In this document: positions 7,904 to 16,878 of the stretch, one piece after another
How the letters are laid out: each line of letters opens with the position of its first letter
How positions within the stretch are numbered: position 1 is the first letter of the stretch
The notes under the pieces: model-generated
Told to the model about the DNA's origin: nothing
Databases searched by the model: none
The model's input: the letters and a program-made list of their open reading frames with translations, nothing else
Program-made: the position numbers and the translations under genes
Assembly (NCBI RefSeq): GCF_023101685.1
Contig: NZ_CP082164.1
Span: forward strand, 3,100,001-3,164,000
Source: Bradyrhizobium sp. 186
Lineage (GTDB): Bacteria > Pseudomonadota > Alphaproteobacteria > Rhizobiales > Xanthobacteraceae
Length of the DNA: 64,000 nt
Direction of reading: 5' to 3'

Positions 7904-9396
7904 GTACCGCTCTTGCATCGACCGCGGCGGCCGGCGGCCGTCGCGCAATCTCCGCGGCCGCCTTGATGGCGACCTACATGCAGGCCGTCAATATCTCCGT
8001 GCCGAATGCTGCTCTGCCGCACATCCAGGCGACACTCTCGATGGGCAATGACGAGGTCGGCTGGATTTTCTCCTCGTATATCGCGGCGAGCGCTGTGGCC
8101 ATGTCGATCACGCAGTGGCTCGCGGGGCGCTATGGCCGGAAGGCGGTTTACCAAGTCGCCGTCGCCGTCTTCGCGCTCGGCCTTGTTCTCGACACGCTGG
8201 CGACGACATCGATCCAGTTCGTGCTGGCCCGGATCCTCCAGGGAGCGGCGAGCGGTCCGCTCGCGCCGCTGTCGCTGGCGATCCTGCTTGAGGTGACGCC
8301 GCCGGCGCGACAGGCGCGGATAAGCCTGGCGTGGACGGTCTGCTCGTTGCTCGGCATCAGCACCGGTCCCAGCATTGGCGGCTGGCTCAGCGAATACCAC
8401 GGCTGGCCGTCGATCTTCTATTTCAGCCTGCCGATGGCGGGCTTCGTCTTCCTGGCGATGGCGCTGTCACTCCGGGAGAAGAAGGCGGAGCGAAGCCAGC
8501 CCTTCGACTTCTTCGGCCTGGCGACGTTCTCCTCCGGCATGATCGGGCTGCAAATGCTGCTCGACCGCGGCGAGCGCCTGGAATGGTTCGCCTCGACGGA
8601 AATCAGCGTCGAAGCAATAGCCTCGGTCCTCGGCTTCTATCTCTTCATCGTGCACGTCATGACCACCAAGGAGCATTTTCTCCGCACTGCGCTGTTCAGG
8701 GATCGCAACCTCGTCCTCTCGACCGTCATCTCCTTCGCTCTCGGCTTCGTCCTGCTGCCGACCTTGGCTTTGACGTCGCCGATGCTGGAGGAATTGCTCG
8801 ATTACCCCGTCGACACCACCGGCTACATAACCATTCCGCGCGGCGTGGCGCTCGTTGGTGCGCTGGTGCTGACGAGCCTGGTTCCGGCGCAAATCGACTA
8901 CCGGCCGTTCCTGATGGGTGGAATGGCGCTGGTGGTCTACGCCAACTGGCTGATGCTTGGCTATTCTCCGGCGATGGATTGGCGGCCAGTGGTCGAGACC
9001 GGCCTGCTCCAGGGTGCCGGCCTTGGCATGTTGATTCCGGCGCTCGCCAGGGCGGCGTTCGGCACGCTCGATCCGAAGCTGCGTCCGGAGGGCAGCGCGC
9101 TGATCAACCTGTCGCGCCTCTATGGCAGCACGATCGGCATCGCGGTGGTCCAGATCTTCTTCTACGCCAACACGCAGGCCGTGCACCTCGCACTCGCAAA
9201 GAACCTCACGCCCTACCGTGTCGCTGCTCATGTCGCAGGCTCGATCGGAAGGCCGGGCCTTGCTGCACTCAACGGCATGGTCACGCGCCAGGCGGCCACC
9301 GTCGCCGTCATCGACCAGTTCGCGATCCTGATGTTTGCCATGCTCGTCGTGAGCCCGCTCGTGCTTTTCCTCCGTAAGCCGCGGCCGGCCGGTTGA
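7900..9396 (+). CDS. emrB: EmrB/DHA2-family MFS multidrug transporter
   Basis: A 498-aa inner-membrane transporter of the 14-helix DHA2 drug:proton antiporter family. Recognisable segments are the first helix MATYMQAVNISVPNAALPHI (a variant of the family's TM1 region with the D-x-T-I-V-N-V-A-L-P pattern), WLAGRYGRKAVYQ between helices 2 and 3, and RILQGAASGPLAPL of helix 4. The usual Asp of TM1 appears to be replaced (MQAVN), which is worth noting for ion coupling. The ATG at 7900 overlaps the emrA stop. Under probable TetR control. Substrate unknown. Confidence 0.88.
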   Translation: MSTALASTAAAGGRRAISAAALMATYMQAVNISVPNAALPHIQATLSMGNDEVGWIFSSYIAASAVAMSITQWLAGRYGRKAVYQVAVAVFALGLVLDTLATTSIQFVLARILQGAASGPLAPLSLAILLEVTPPARQARISLAWTVCSLLGISTGPSIGGWLSEYHGWPSIFYFSLPMAGFVFLAMALSLREKKAERSQPFDFFGLATFSSGMIGLQMLLDRGERLEWFASTEISVEAIASVLGFYLFIVHVMTTKEHFLRTALFRDRNLVLSTVISFALGFVLLPTLALTSPMLEELLDYPVDTTGYITIPRGVALVGALVLTSLVPAQIDYRPFLMGGMALVVYANWLMLGYSPAMDWRPVVETGLLQGAGLGMLIPALARAAFGTLDPKLRPEGSALINLSRLYGSTIGIAVVQIFFYANTQAVHLALAKNLTPYRVAAHVAGSIGRPGLAALNGMVTRQAATVAVIDQFAILMFAMLVVSPLVLFLRKPRPAG

Positions 9397-9498
9397 TGAC
9401 CGTGGAGCCCTGAAATGACGTCGCATCTACCAATTTCGAACGGTCGAACTCGACGGCGCCGCATGGGCGGGCGGCCGGCTGAACCAGGGAGTATAGGC

Positions 9499-10437
9499 AT
9501 GACACTATCCGATACGCTTCGTTATACGAGGATTCCCACCCACGGGTCCGGGACGATTCCCGCTGTCGGGTTTGGCACGCTGATTCCGGATCCGCTCGTG
9601 ACGAAGCAGGCTACCAAGACTGCATTGGAGGCGGGATTTCGACATCTCGATTGTGCGGAGCGCTATCGCAACGAAGAGGCGGTTGGCGATGCATTGCAAG
9701 AGGCGTTCAAGGCGGGGACGCTTCAGCGCCAGGACCTGTTCGTTACGACCAAGCTATGGAACACCAATCATCGGCCGGAGCGGGTCAAGCCTGCCTTCGA
9801 CGCCAGTCGCCGGCGCCTGCAACTCGACGATATCGACTGCTACATCATCCATACGCCATTTGCCTTTCAACCGGGCGACGAGCAGGACCCGAGGGACGAG
9901 CACGGTCGGGTCATCTATGATTCAGGCGTCACGTTGGTGGAGACATGGCGGGCGCTGGAGCGCCTCGTCGACGAGGGGCACTGCAAGTCGATCGGCCTGT
10001 CGGACATTACCTTGGAGAAGCTGCGCGAGATCGTTGCGGTTGCGCGGATCAGGCCTGCCATGGTGCAGGTCGAAGCGCATCCGTATCTTCCCGAATGGGG
10101 CATGCTCGACTTCTGTCGAGAGCATGGAATTGTCCTGCAGGCGTTTGCAGCGTTGGGACATGCCATGGAGCCAAACGTCCTCGCCGACCCGGCGATCACC
10201 GCCATCGCGGAGCGCGTTCACAAGACGCCGGCTCAAGTTGCTTTAGCCTGGGCTGTCCAGCGTGGCACCGCTTTCCTGACGACTTCGACCAATCCCCGGC
10301 GCATCCAGGAAAACTTCGACATCTCGGCCCTGCCTGAAGAGGCCATGCGCGAGATGCGGGAGCAGATCACGACCAACGTCAGGTTCAACGCAGTGGTGGA
10401 GACTGGCGTGCCCGGATTTATTCCTCGGGCCCGATGA
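9499..10437 (+). CDS. Aldo/keto reductase
   Basis: A 312-aa NADPH-dependent aldehyde or ketone reductase of the AKR superfamily. The catalytic tetrad is visible: Asp51 and Tyr56 in LDCAERYRNEE, Lys85 in TTKLWN, and His118 in YIIHTPF. The C-terminal NADP-binding region includes FLTTSTNPRRIQENFD. A start at 9499 is set by AGGGAG upstream; in-frame codons from 9415 would add a low-complexity basic leader and are rejected. It follows emrB by about 100 bases on the same strand, so reductive detoxification of carbonyls may be part of the TetR regulon. It converges on the regulator gene at a shared hairpin. Confidence 0.9.
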   Translation: MTLSDTLRYTRIPTHGSGTIPAVGFGTLIPDPLVTKQATKTALEAGFRHLDCAERYRNEEAVGDALQEAFKAGTLQRQDLFVTTKLWNTNHRPERVKPAFDASRRRLQLDDIDCYIIHTPFAFQPGDEQDPRDEHGRVIYDSGVTLVETWRALERLVDEGHCKSIGLSDITLEKLREIVAVARIRPAMVQVEAHPYLPEWGMLDFCREHGIVLQAFAALGHAMEPNVLADPAITAIAERVHKTPAQVALAWAVQRGTAFLTTSTNPRRIQENFDISALPEEAMREMREQITTNVRFNAVVETGVPGFIPRAR

Positions 10438-10484
10438 ACTGAGTGCCCGCTCCGGGATGATGCGGAACGCGAAGACTGAAGCCT

Positions 10485-10514
10485 CTCCGGCTCTGCGCCT
10501 GGTCAGAGCCGGAG
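10485..10514. terminator. Bidirectional hairpin between convergent genes
   Basis: CTCCGGCTCTG and CAGAGCCGGAG form an 11-bp perfect stem with an eight-base loop. It lies 47 bases beyond the aldo/keto reductase and overlaps the last codons of the minus-strand regulator, so it can serve both. No long T run on either side. Confidence 0.5.
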
Positions 10515-13346
10515 TTGCTCGATCAGACCGCGTGCGTTGCGCAGATCTGCGGTGCGAGATCCCTCGGTCAGAGATCCGCAAACGCTGTCCAGAATTTCCA
10601 ACGCGTCCGCATTGCGTCCCTGTCCAATTCTGAACCGCGCGATGCTGATCGCGCATCTCAGCTCCCAGAAGCGCGCGCCCTGTTGCGTCGCGATCTCCAT
10701 GGCCTCGCCAAAACACCCTTCGGCAGCTGATAAATTCTTCGCCTGCTTGAGCATCAGCTCTCCCTTGATGCGGATCAGCTCCGGCAAATACCATCGCTCC
10801 TGCCGGTCGTTGCAACGTGCCAAGACGTCCTCGATCACATCAAGGCCGCGATCGGCCTGATCGGCCTCTCCGAAACACGCCGCAAGCTCGCCAAGGAGAG
10901 GAAGAAAGCGTGGCAGGAAGCGCGCATCGCCGGCGCGATTGAGCTCTTCGCGCAGCAGCGACAGGCCCGTCGCGACGTCGCCACGCTTCGCAATGACCGC
11001 CGCGTTGAAGGCTCGGGCCCACAAGCCCCACAGCCGGATTGCGTGGCGCTCGGTGTGTTCAAGTAGCTCGGTGCCGTGGCGTTCCGCGGCGTCGAAATCG
11101 CCGGCCAGGAACGCGATCGGGCAGGCGGCTTGTCCCAGCACGCTACAAAAGGTGAGCGCGTGGCCGTTGGCGCGGCCCTCCTCGATGTTTCTGGCGGCGA
11201 GCGCCTGAGCCTGATCGGCCAGACCTTGAAGCCACAGAATGCGGGCCCGGAAGTATTGCGTCGATATCCTGAGATCGAGCGGGAAGATCTTGGGCTTCTC
11301 CACCAGCACATGCAGCGAGGCGTTCACCCGATCGATACGTAGCCGCGCGTCGATCTGGTCTCCGAGATAATGCAGTGCCACCGCCATCAGCCGATCCGCC
11401 AGCATGAGATCGGTCTTGTCGGACGAGTTCGCTGCCGCGTTGGCAAAACGATCGGCGAGCGCGCGCGCCTTGCCGAATTGTCCGTTGTTGAACTGGTCGA
11501 TACACAATCCCCAGAGCGCCCGCAGTCGGAAATCCTTGTCGTCCAGCCGGTCGGCCAATTCGAGGGTCGTCTCGAGGATCGGGCGCGCGTCGCGCGCGCG
11601 CCCCTCGCCATACATCAGCGACCAGCCGAGCGCCGACAGGAGCTGCATGCGGATACGGTCATCGCCGCCGGTGTCTCCGAGCGCCGCGAGCGCCGTTCTG
11701 GCGCGCTCGCGGCATTCGGCGAACGATGAAAGACGTACCCACAGGGTGACCGCGGCCGCCGTCAGTGCGATACCCAGCGCAGAGTCGCCGTCGGGCGCGA
11801 AGGCCCAGTCCAGCGCCGCGCGTACGTTGTAGAGCTCGGCGCCATAGATGCTCAGCCATTCCGGCAGCGGAGTTGATGTGTCGGATTCCGCGTGCTCGAA
11901 GAAGTCGCGAAAATGCTCGGCATGGCGTCGCGCGAACTGCCTTGTTTCGCCGAGCTCGTTCAGCTTCCCGAGCGCATAGGTGCGCGTGGTGTCGAGCAGG
12001 CGATAGCGCAACGCCCGTGAGCCGGACGGCGAGATCAGCGATTTGGTGACCAGGCTGTCGATCGCCTCAAGCGTTTCCGATGCACTAAGGCCATCGCCGG
12101 ACGCGACCGCGGCAGCCGCCTCCGGTGCGAAGGGCCCGACGAAGACCGACAGTCGTCGCAAGGTGGCGCTCTCGGCCGCAGGCAGGAGGTCGTAGCTCCA
12201 GTCGAGCGCAGCGCTCAGCGTCTGGTGTCGCGGAACAGCCGTGCGCCGCCCTCGCCATTGCAGCGAAAAGCGACTGTCGAGCAGGGATGCCGTGCCTGCG
12301 ATGCCGTACGCATTGACGCGGCCTGCCGCAAGCTCGATCGCAAGCGCGATGCCATCGAGGCGCCGACAGATGTTGGCGACGAGGGGCGCCTCTTCTGCGG
12401 TAAGCTGGAACGGACCTGAGCTCTGGGCGACGCGCTCGACGAAGAGTTGGGCCGCAGGGTAGGCGAGGACTTCGGCGACGTTCAGGCCGTCGCGCTCGGG
12501 CGGACAATCCAGTGGGAACAGCCGGAAGATCCGCTCCCCTTCGCTCCGGAACGACTCCCGGCTGGTTGCGAGAACGTGAAGCCGCGGCGCATCGCGAACG
12601 ATGCGCTCGACCAGCGGTGCCAACGTATCCAGCACATGTTCGCAACCGTCGAAGATCAGGAGGACCGGGCTTGCCTTCAGGAATGCCAGCAGGCCCGGCA
12701 TCGGATCCTCGGAGCTGGCGGTCAGTCCGAGCGCCGAGGCAATGGTGGTTGCAACGAGGTTAGCATCCCTCAGGGGACCGAAGTCGACAAAGAAAACGCG
12801 CCCACCGAAGTCCGTCGACCGGCGATGTCCGACGGCCACCGCGACCGCGGTCTTGCCGATGCCGCCCGGGCCGACCACTGTCATGAAGCGATGGAGCGAA
12901 AGCCCGTTCGAGATCTTCTCGATGACCTCCTCTCGCCCGACCATTTTTGCGAGCGGCGTCGGGAGGGAGCGTGGCCGCGCGACTTCGGCGACGGGCGAAA
13001 TGGCCGACGGGGGAGCTTGAGCGAGAGAGGCGACGAAGCAATAGCCGCGCCCAGGCACATTGACGACATAACGGGCAGATTTTCCGGTATCGCCTAACAC
13101 CTTGCGCAGTGCTGCGACGTGAAAGCGCAGACTGCCCTCGTCGACATTGACGTTGGCCCAGATACGCTTGACCAACACTCTCTTGTCGACGACTTCACCG
13201 GGGCGCTCGGCGAGGAAGATGAGGATATCGAGCGCGCGGCCGCCGACATGAAGCGACGCGCCATCCTTCTCCAGGAGCCGGGACCTTGGAAACAGCCGAA
13301 ATGGCCCAAATGAAATGGCCGAGTTTTCGTCAGTACGATCTGGCAC
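10503..13346 (-). CDS. Large winged-helix transcriptional regulator with NB-ARC-type ATPase and TPR-like tail
   Basis: A 947-aa regulator. Residues about 10-105 are an OmpR/PhoB-type winged helix (SLRFHVAALRKVLGD, YVVNVPGRGYCFV). An ATPase domain follows with Walker A GPGGIGKT at 159-166 and LLIFDGCEHVLD as Walker B. The C-terminal half is helical with repeated Leu/Ala patterns typical of TPR arrays. The architecture is that of AfsR/SARP-like STAND regulators: winged helix, nucleotide switch, protein- or ligand-sensing repeats. No receiver domain is present. The start codon appears to be GTG with no strong ribosome site. Target genes are unknown; the flanking aldo/keto reductase and MFS genes are candidates only by position. 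Confidence 0.82.
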   Translation of the reverse strand: MPDRTDENSAISFGPFRLFPRSRLLEKDGASLHVGGRALDILIFLAERPGEVVDKRVLVKRIWANVNVDEGSLRFHVAALRKVLGDTGKSARYVVNVPGRGYCFVASLAQAPPSAISPVAEVARPRSLPTPLAKMVGREEVIEKISNGLSLHRFMTVVGPGGIGKTAVAVAVGHRRSTDFGGRVFFVDFGPLRDANLVATTIASALGLTASSEDPMPGLLAFLKASPVLLIFDGCEHVLDTLAPLVERIVRDAPRLHVLATSRESFRSEGERIFRLFPLDCPPERDGLNVAEVLAYPAAQLFVERVAQSSGPFQLTAEEAPLVANICRRLDGIALAIELAAGRVNAYGIAGTASLLDSRFSLQWRGRRTAVPRHQTLSAALDWSYDLLPAAESATLRRLSVFVGPFAPEAAAAVASGDGLSASETLEAIDSLVTKSLISPSGSRALRYRLLDTTRTYALGKLNELGETRQFARRHAEHFRDFFEHAESDTSTPLPEWLSIYGAELYNVRAALDWAFAPDGDSALGIALTAAAVTLWVRLSSFAECRERARTALAALGDTGGDDRIRMQLLSALGWSLMYGEGRARDARPILETTLELADRLDDKDFRLRALWGLCIDQFNNGQFGKARALADRFANAAANSSDKTDLMLADRLMAVALHYLGDQIDARLRIDRVNASLHVLVEKPKIFPLDLRISTQYFRARILWLQGLADQAQALAARNIEEGRANGHALTFCSVLGQAACPIAFLAGDFDAAERHGTELLEHTERHAIRLWGLWARAFNAAVIAKRGDVATGLSLLREELNRAGDARFLPRFLPLLGELAACFGEADQADRGLDVIEDVLARCNDRQERWYLPELIRIKGELMLKQAKNLSAAEGCFGEAMEIATQQGARFWELRCAISIARFRIGQGRNADALEILDSVCGSLTEGSRTADLRNARGLIEQLRL

Positions 13347-13526
13347 GCGCCATTGCCCGCTCGACGGGAGTCGAAAATTGTTTCTTCTGGTCTATCAGAT
13401 CGAGGCGTCGAGTAAACTGGCCGAAAGCAGTGGGGGCGGGCAGCTTTCCGATCGGGTCGCCTGATACATGGGTCCCGCCGCACGGAAATAGTGCTTTTAA
13501 ATGAGCAGTTTAGGTCAGTCTCCTCG

Positions 13527-14726
13527 TCACGACGAGAAGGGCTGCACCGCTTGGCGCGGGTCCACGACGATGCGCGCTGAAAGCGTGACGAGACCCATCA
13601 GTGCCGCCAGGAGCCAGAACGCTGCCGGCAGCCCGCCAGCACGAGCCACGAAGCCGACGCCGGCGGGCCCGATGAGGATGCCCGCATAGCCGGCGGTCGT
13701 GATGGCCGCGACGGCGAGACCTGTGGGCATCACCGTCTGTGTGGCTGCCCGGCGAAACAGCACCGGCACGAGGTTCGATGCACCTAATCCGATGAGGAGG
13801 AAGCCGCCCATGGCGACAGCCGCAACGGAGGCCGTGAGCAGGACAGCGAAGCCCGCGATCGCAAGCAGGCTCCCCCAGAATAATATCGCGTGATCCCCGA
13901 CGCGGGCCACGATGGCGTCACCCCCGAGCCGCCCGGCGGTCATCGCGATCGAGAACACGATGTAACCAGCCCCGCCCTGCGCCTCGGAGAGGAGACCGAT
14001 GCCTATGACGAGCAGTGCGCCCCAATCGAGCATGGCACCTTCGACGAGAAAAGTGATCGCACCGAGCAGCGCGAGCAGGAGCACGGATCCGTGCGGTAGC
14101 ACGAACAACGGCCCTTCCTGGACCTGAGCCGAACGAAGCAGGCGCGGCCAGGCTATCAGCATCGCGATCAGCATCAGGACGGAGCAGATCAGCGTGCAAG
14201 TGAGCACGTCGAGCTGCAGCGAGAGCAATAATGTCATCAGGGTAGATCCGGCGAAGCCGCCGATGCTGAAGAGCGCGTGGAAGCCGGACATCAGCGGACG
14301 TCCCGCAGCGCGCTCCACTTCCACCGCGTGGATGTTCATGGCAACGTCGATGGAGCCAAGCGCGGCACCGAATGCGAACAGCACCAGCGCCAGCGTCGCA
14401 GGCGCGCTCGCGATCGCCAGCAGGGGCAGGACCAGCGCCAGACCGAGCCCGCCCGCGATGATGATGGGTTTGCTGCCGTAGCGTGCGCTCATGACGCCGG
14501 TCAGAAGCATCGCGACGACCGAGCCGATACCGAGGCTGAGCAGGAGCAATCCGAGGACGCCGTCGTCGACGGCAAGCCGCGCCTTCGCGAACGGCACGAG
14601 CGGCGCCCAGCACGCGATGCCGAAGCCCGCAACCAGGAAGGCGAGCCGGGTCGCAAGGCGTGTCGCCGGCCTATCGTCAGAGAGCATGAGAATTCCGGGG
14701 GAGCAGGAGAGGAGCGCGGTCGACAT
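13527..14726 (-). CDS. MFS transporter, 12-helix (YbjJ/FucP-like)
   Basis: A 399-aa major facilitator. Features include GFGIACWAPLVPFAKARLAVDDG in the first helices (with Trp), the intracellular loop LLTGVMSARYGSKPI, and IDVAMNIHAVEVERAAGRPLMSGFHALFSIGGFAGS, a block I associate with YbjJ-type proteins. The substrate is not known; both sugar and drug transporters are in this branch. It starts 20 bases after the histidine kinase stop and is the last gene of the six-gene minus-strand run from the nodT-like gene, so it likely shares control by the two-component system. An in-frame ATG at 14687 is an alternative start. Confidence 0.82.
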   Translation of the reverse strand: MSTALLSCSPGILMLSDDRPATRLATRLAFLVAGFGIACWAPLVPFAKARLAVDDGVLGLLLLSLGIGSVVAMLLTGVMSARYGSKPIIIAGGLGLALVLPLLAIASAPATLALVLFAFGAALGSIDVAMNIHAVEVERAAGRPLMSGFHALFSIGGFAGSTLMTLLLSLQLDVLTCTLICSVLMLIAMLIAWPRLLRSAQVQEGPLFVLPHGSVLLLALLGAITFLVEGAMLDWGALLVIGIGLLSEAQGGAGYIVFSIAMTAGRLGGDAIVARVGDHAILFWGSLLAIAGFAVLLTASVAAVAMGGFLLIGLGASNLVPVLFRRAATQTVMPTGLAVAAITTAGYAGILIGPAGVGFVARAGGLPAAFWLLAALMGLVTLSARIVVDPRQAVQPFSS

Positions 14727-14746
14727 GCCCCAGGATTGCTGCGCCT

Positions 14747-16078
14747 TTATGTCCGAGGAGTGCCCGCGCCGTTCCAGCCTGCGTCAGAAAGCAGCAGGCG
14801 GACGCGAAGTCCCCTGGGTTCGTTGTCGAGCAGCAGGAGCGTTCCGCCATGCGCGGTCACAATCGCCTGCGCGATCGAGAGGCCGAGACCAAATCCGGCC
14901 GTCTCGTCCATGGTACGGGCTTCCTCTCCTCGCACGAAGGGTTCCAGCATCGCCGCCTTCCTCTCGTCGGGAATTCCAGGGCCATCGTCGGAGACGTCGA
15001 TGACGACCCGATTTCCGGCGATCAACAGTTCGACCCCCACTTCGGTCCCGAATCGCGTTGCGTTCTCAACCAGGTTGGTGACTGCGCGGATGATTTCGTC
15101 CGGTCGCATGATGGACGCGGCCCTGGCGGGGCCCAGATAGGTCACCGCGTGGCCGCAATCTGAAAACTGGTCGCAGACCATCTGGAGCAGCGCGGCAACG
15201 TCCACCAATGTCGGCTTGGCGGCGCTTTCACTGCGCAGCAGTGAGAGCACCGATTCGAGCATCGACTGCATCTGATCGAGGTCGCGCACCGTTTGGGTGC
15301 GCTGTGCCGGATCCTCGATATATTCCGAGCGTAGCCGCAGGCGCGTGATCGGGGTACGCAGGTCGTGGCTGATGGCCGCGAGCATTCGGGTTCTGTCGTT
15401 CATCAGCATGGTGATGCGTTCGCGCATCCGGTTGAGCGCTCTTGCCGCGGATCTGATTTCCTCCGGACCGTTTTCGGGCAGTGGCGCGGACAACCGGTTC
15501 AAGCTGAAGTCCTCCGCCGCGCGCGCGAAGGCCGACAGGGGCGAACTCAGTGCGCGGCCGGCCCAGACGCCGAGCAGTGTAACGCTTGCCACCAGGAACA
15601 GCAGCGTGCTCGTCCAGAGGCCGCTGACGAACGGCGGCATCTTGGGCGATCCGATCGTGGCCTCGAGCACGTCGTCATTCGCCAAATAGAACCAGATGCG
15701 ATTGTCTTCCGGCGCGGCGCCTCGAATGAGATCGGCCCGGCCATCCAGCGATGACGGGATGTTCAGGGGCGTCCGCTCGAGCAATGGCGCGGTGGAGGCG
15801 GACACGCCTTCTTTCAATTGGAGCCTCAGCGCCGGAAAGGTTCGGCTGATGCTTTCCAGGACGGGACCGCGCGCCGGCCGCGGCGTATTGGCCATGATCC
15901 TCGCGATCAGCTCGAATTGCTCCAGCGGCCTGTCCGCCCGCAGCTTCGGCCGGTTGAGCAGAAAATATCCGGTAATCAGGACATGGATCAGGATCAGCGA
16001 CACCAGGACCAAGGCGGCGATCTGCCCGCTGATCCGCCTGAAGCTGAACAGCGCGACGAAGTCAGCGGTCCGGCTCAT
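14747..16078 (-). CDS. Two-component sensor histidine kinase (EnvZ-like)
   Basis: A 443-aa membrane histidine kinase. Transmembrane helices at about 21-41 and 154-174 bracket a periplasmic sensor of about 110 residues. A HAMP segment follows, then the dimerisation helix with His238 in AAISHDLRTPITRLR, and the ATPase domain with DDGPGIPDERK and GFGLGLSIAQAI. The start overlaps the response-regulator stop by four bases. As the kinase sits between macAB and an MFS gene, it probably senses an antimicrobial or envelope stress and adjusts export. The periplasmic domain gives no recognisable ligand fold by eye. Confidence 0.9.
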   Translation of the reverse strand: MSRTADFVALFSFRRISGQIAALVLVSLILIHVLITGYFLLNRPKLRADRPLEQFELIARIMANTPRPARGPVLESISRTFPALRLQLKEGVSASTAPLLERTPLNIPSSLDGRADLIRGAAPEDNRIWFYLANDDVLEATIGSPKMPPFVSGLWTSTLLFLVASVTLLGVWAGRALSSPLSAFARAAEDFSLNRLSAPLPENGPEEIRSAARALNRMRERITMLMNDRTRMLAAISHDLRTPITRLRLRSEYIEDPAQRTQTVRDLDQMQSMLESVLSLLRSESAAKPTLVDVAALLQMVCDQFSDCGHAVTYLGPARAASIMRPDEIIRAVTNLVENATRFGTEVGVELLIAGNRVVIDVSDDGPGIPDERKAAMLEPFVRGEEARTMDETAGFGLGLSIAQAIVTAHGGTLLLLDNEPRGLRVRLLLSDAGWNGAGTPRT

Positions 16079-16863
16079 GCTTCCTCCACCACCGGCGTGA
16101 AGATGTAGCCGCCGGTGCGGACGGTTCTGATCACGGACGTTCCTTCCGTCCTGTCGAGCTTGCGGCGCAGCCGGCTGACCAGCACGTCGATGCTGCGGCC
16201 AAAGCCGCTTCCGGCACGGCCGCGCGTCATGTTGAGAAGGCTGTCGCGAGCAAGAATGCGGCCGGACCGTTCGCAGAAGGCCTGCAGCAGATCGAACTCG
16301 GCGCTGGTCAGCGGCACCTGCGCGCCTTCGGGGTCGCGCAATTCCCGCAATCGAAGATCGATCGACCAGCCCTGGAACTTGAGGCGCGTTGCGGCAGGTC
16401 CCGCCGCGAACCCGTTCGATTGCCGGCGCAGGATCGCGTTAATCCTGGCGAGAAGTTCGCGCGGGTTGAACGGCTTCGGCAGATAGTCGTCGGCTCCCAT
16501 CTCGAGTCCGAGGATCCGGTCGAGATCCTCGCCTTTCGCGGTGAGGATGATGACCGGCGTCGAGGAGTCCACGCGCAGACGCCGGCAGAGGCTGAGGCCG
16601 TCCTCTCCCGGTAGCATCAGGTCGAGCACGATCAGGTCGACCCGGTTCTGCGACAGATAACGGTCCATCTCCTTGCCATTCGTGACCGCGGCGACCGAGA
16701 ACGAATGCTCACGCAGATAGCGCGAGATGAGTTCGCGGGTCTGCTGATCGTCCTCGACGATCAAAACGGTCTGTGTGCTGTTGGTCATGAATGAGATCGC
16801 ATGGGGCGTGCCGATCGTTGATCGATTTGCGGACGATTGTCTCGTCCGAAGAGTTATGGTCAT
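16075..16863 (-). CDS. OmpR-family response regulator
   Basis: A 262-aa response regulator. The receiver domain begins with VLIVEDD and has the phosphoacceptor Asp81 in VLDLMLPGEDG, with Lys in KPFNPRELL. The C-terminal winged helix has LTSAEFDLLQAFCERSGRIL and RSIDVLVSRLRRKLDR. The ATG at 16863 is preceded by AGGA at good distance; the internal ATG at 16788, closer to the receiver, lacks a ribosome site, so the 25-residue N-terminal extension is kept although it is unusual. It lies 15 bases after macB and overlaps the kinase gene, consistent with one operon and autoregulation. Confidence 0.9.
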   Translation of the reverse strand: MTITLRTRQSSANRSTIGTPHAISFMTNSTQTVLIVEDDQQTRELISRYLREHSFSVAAVTNGKEMDRYLSQNRVDLIVLDLMLPGEDGLSLCRRLRVDSSTPVIILTAKGEDLDRILGLEMGADDYLPKPFNPRELLARINAILRRQSNGFAAGPAATRLKFQGWSIDLRLRELRDPEGAQVPLTSAEFDLLQAFCERSGRILARDSLLNMTRGRAGSGFGRSIDVLVSRLRRKLDRTEGTSVIRTVRTGGYIFTPVVEEA

Positions 16864-16878
16864 GGTGCAATCCTACGG

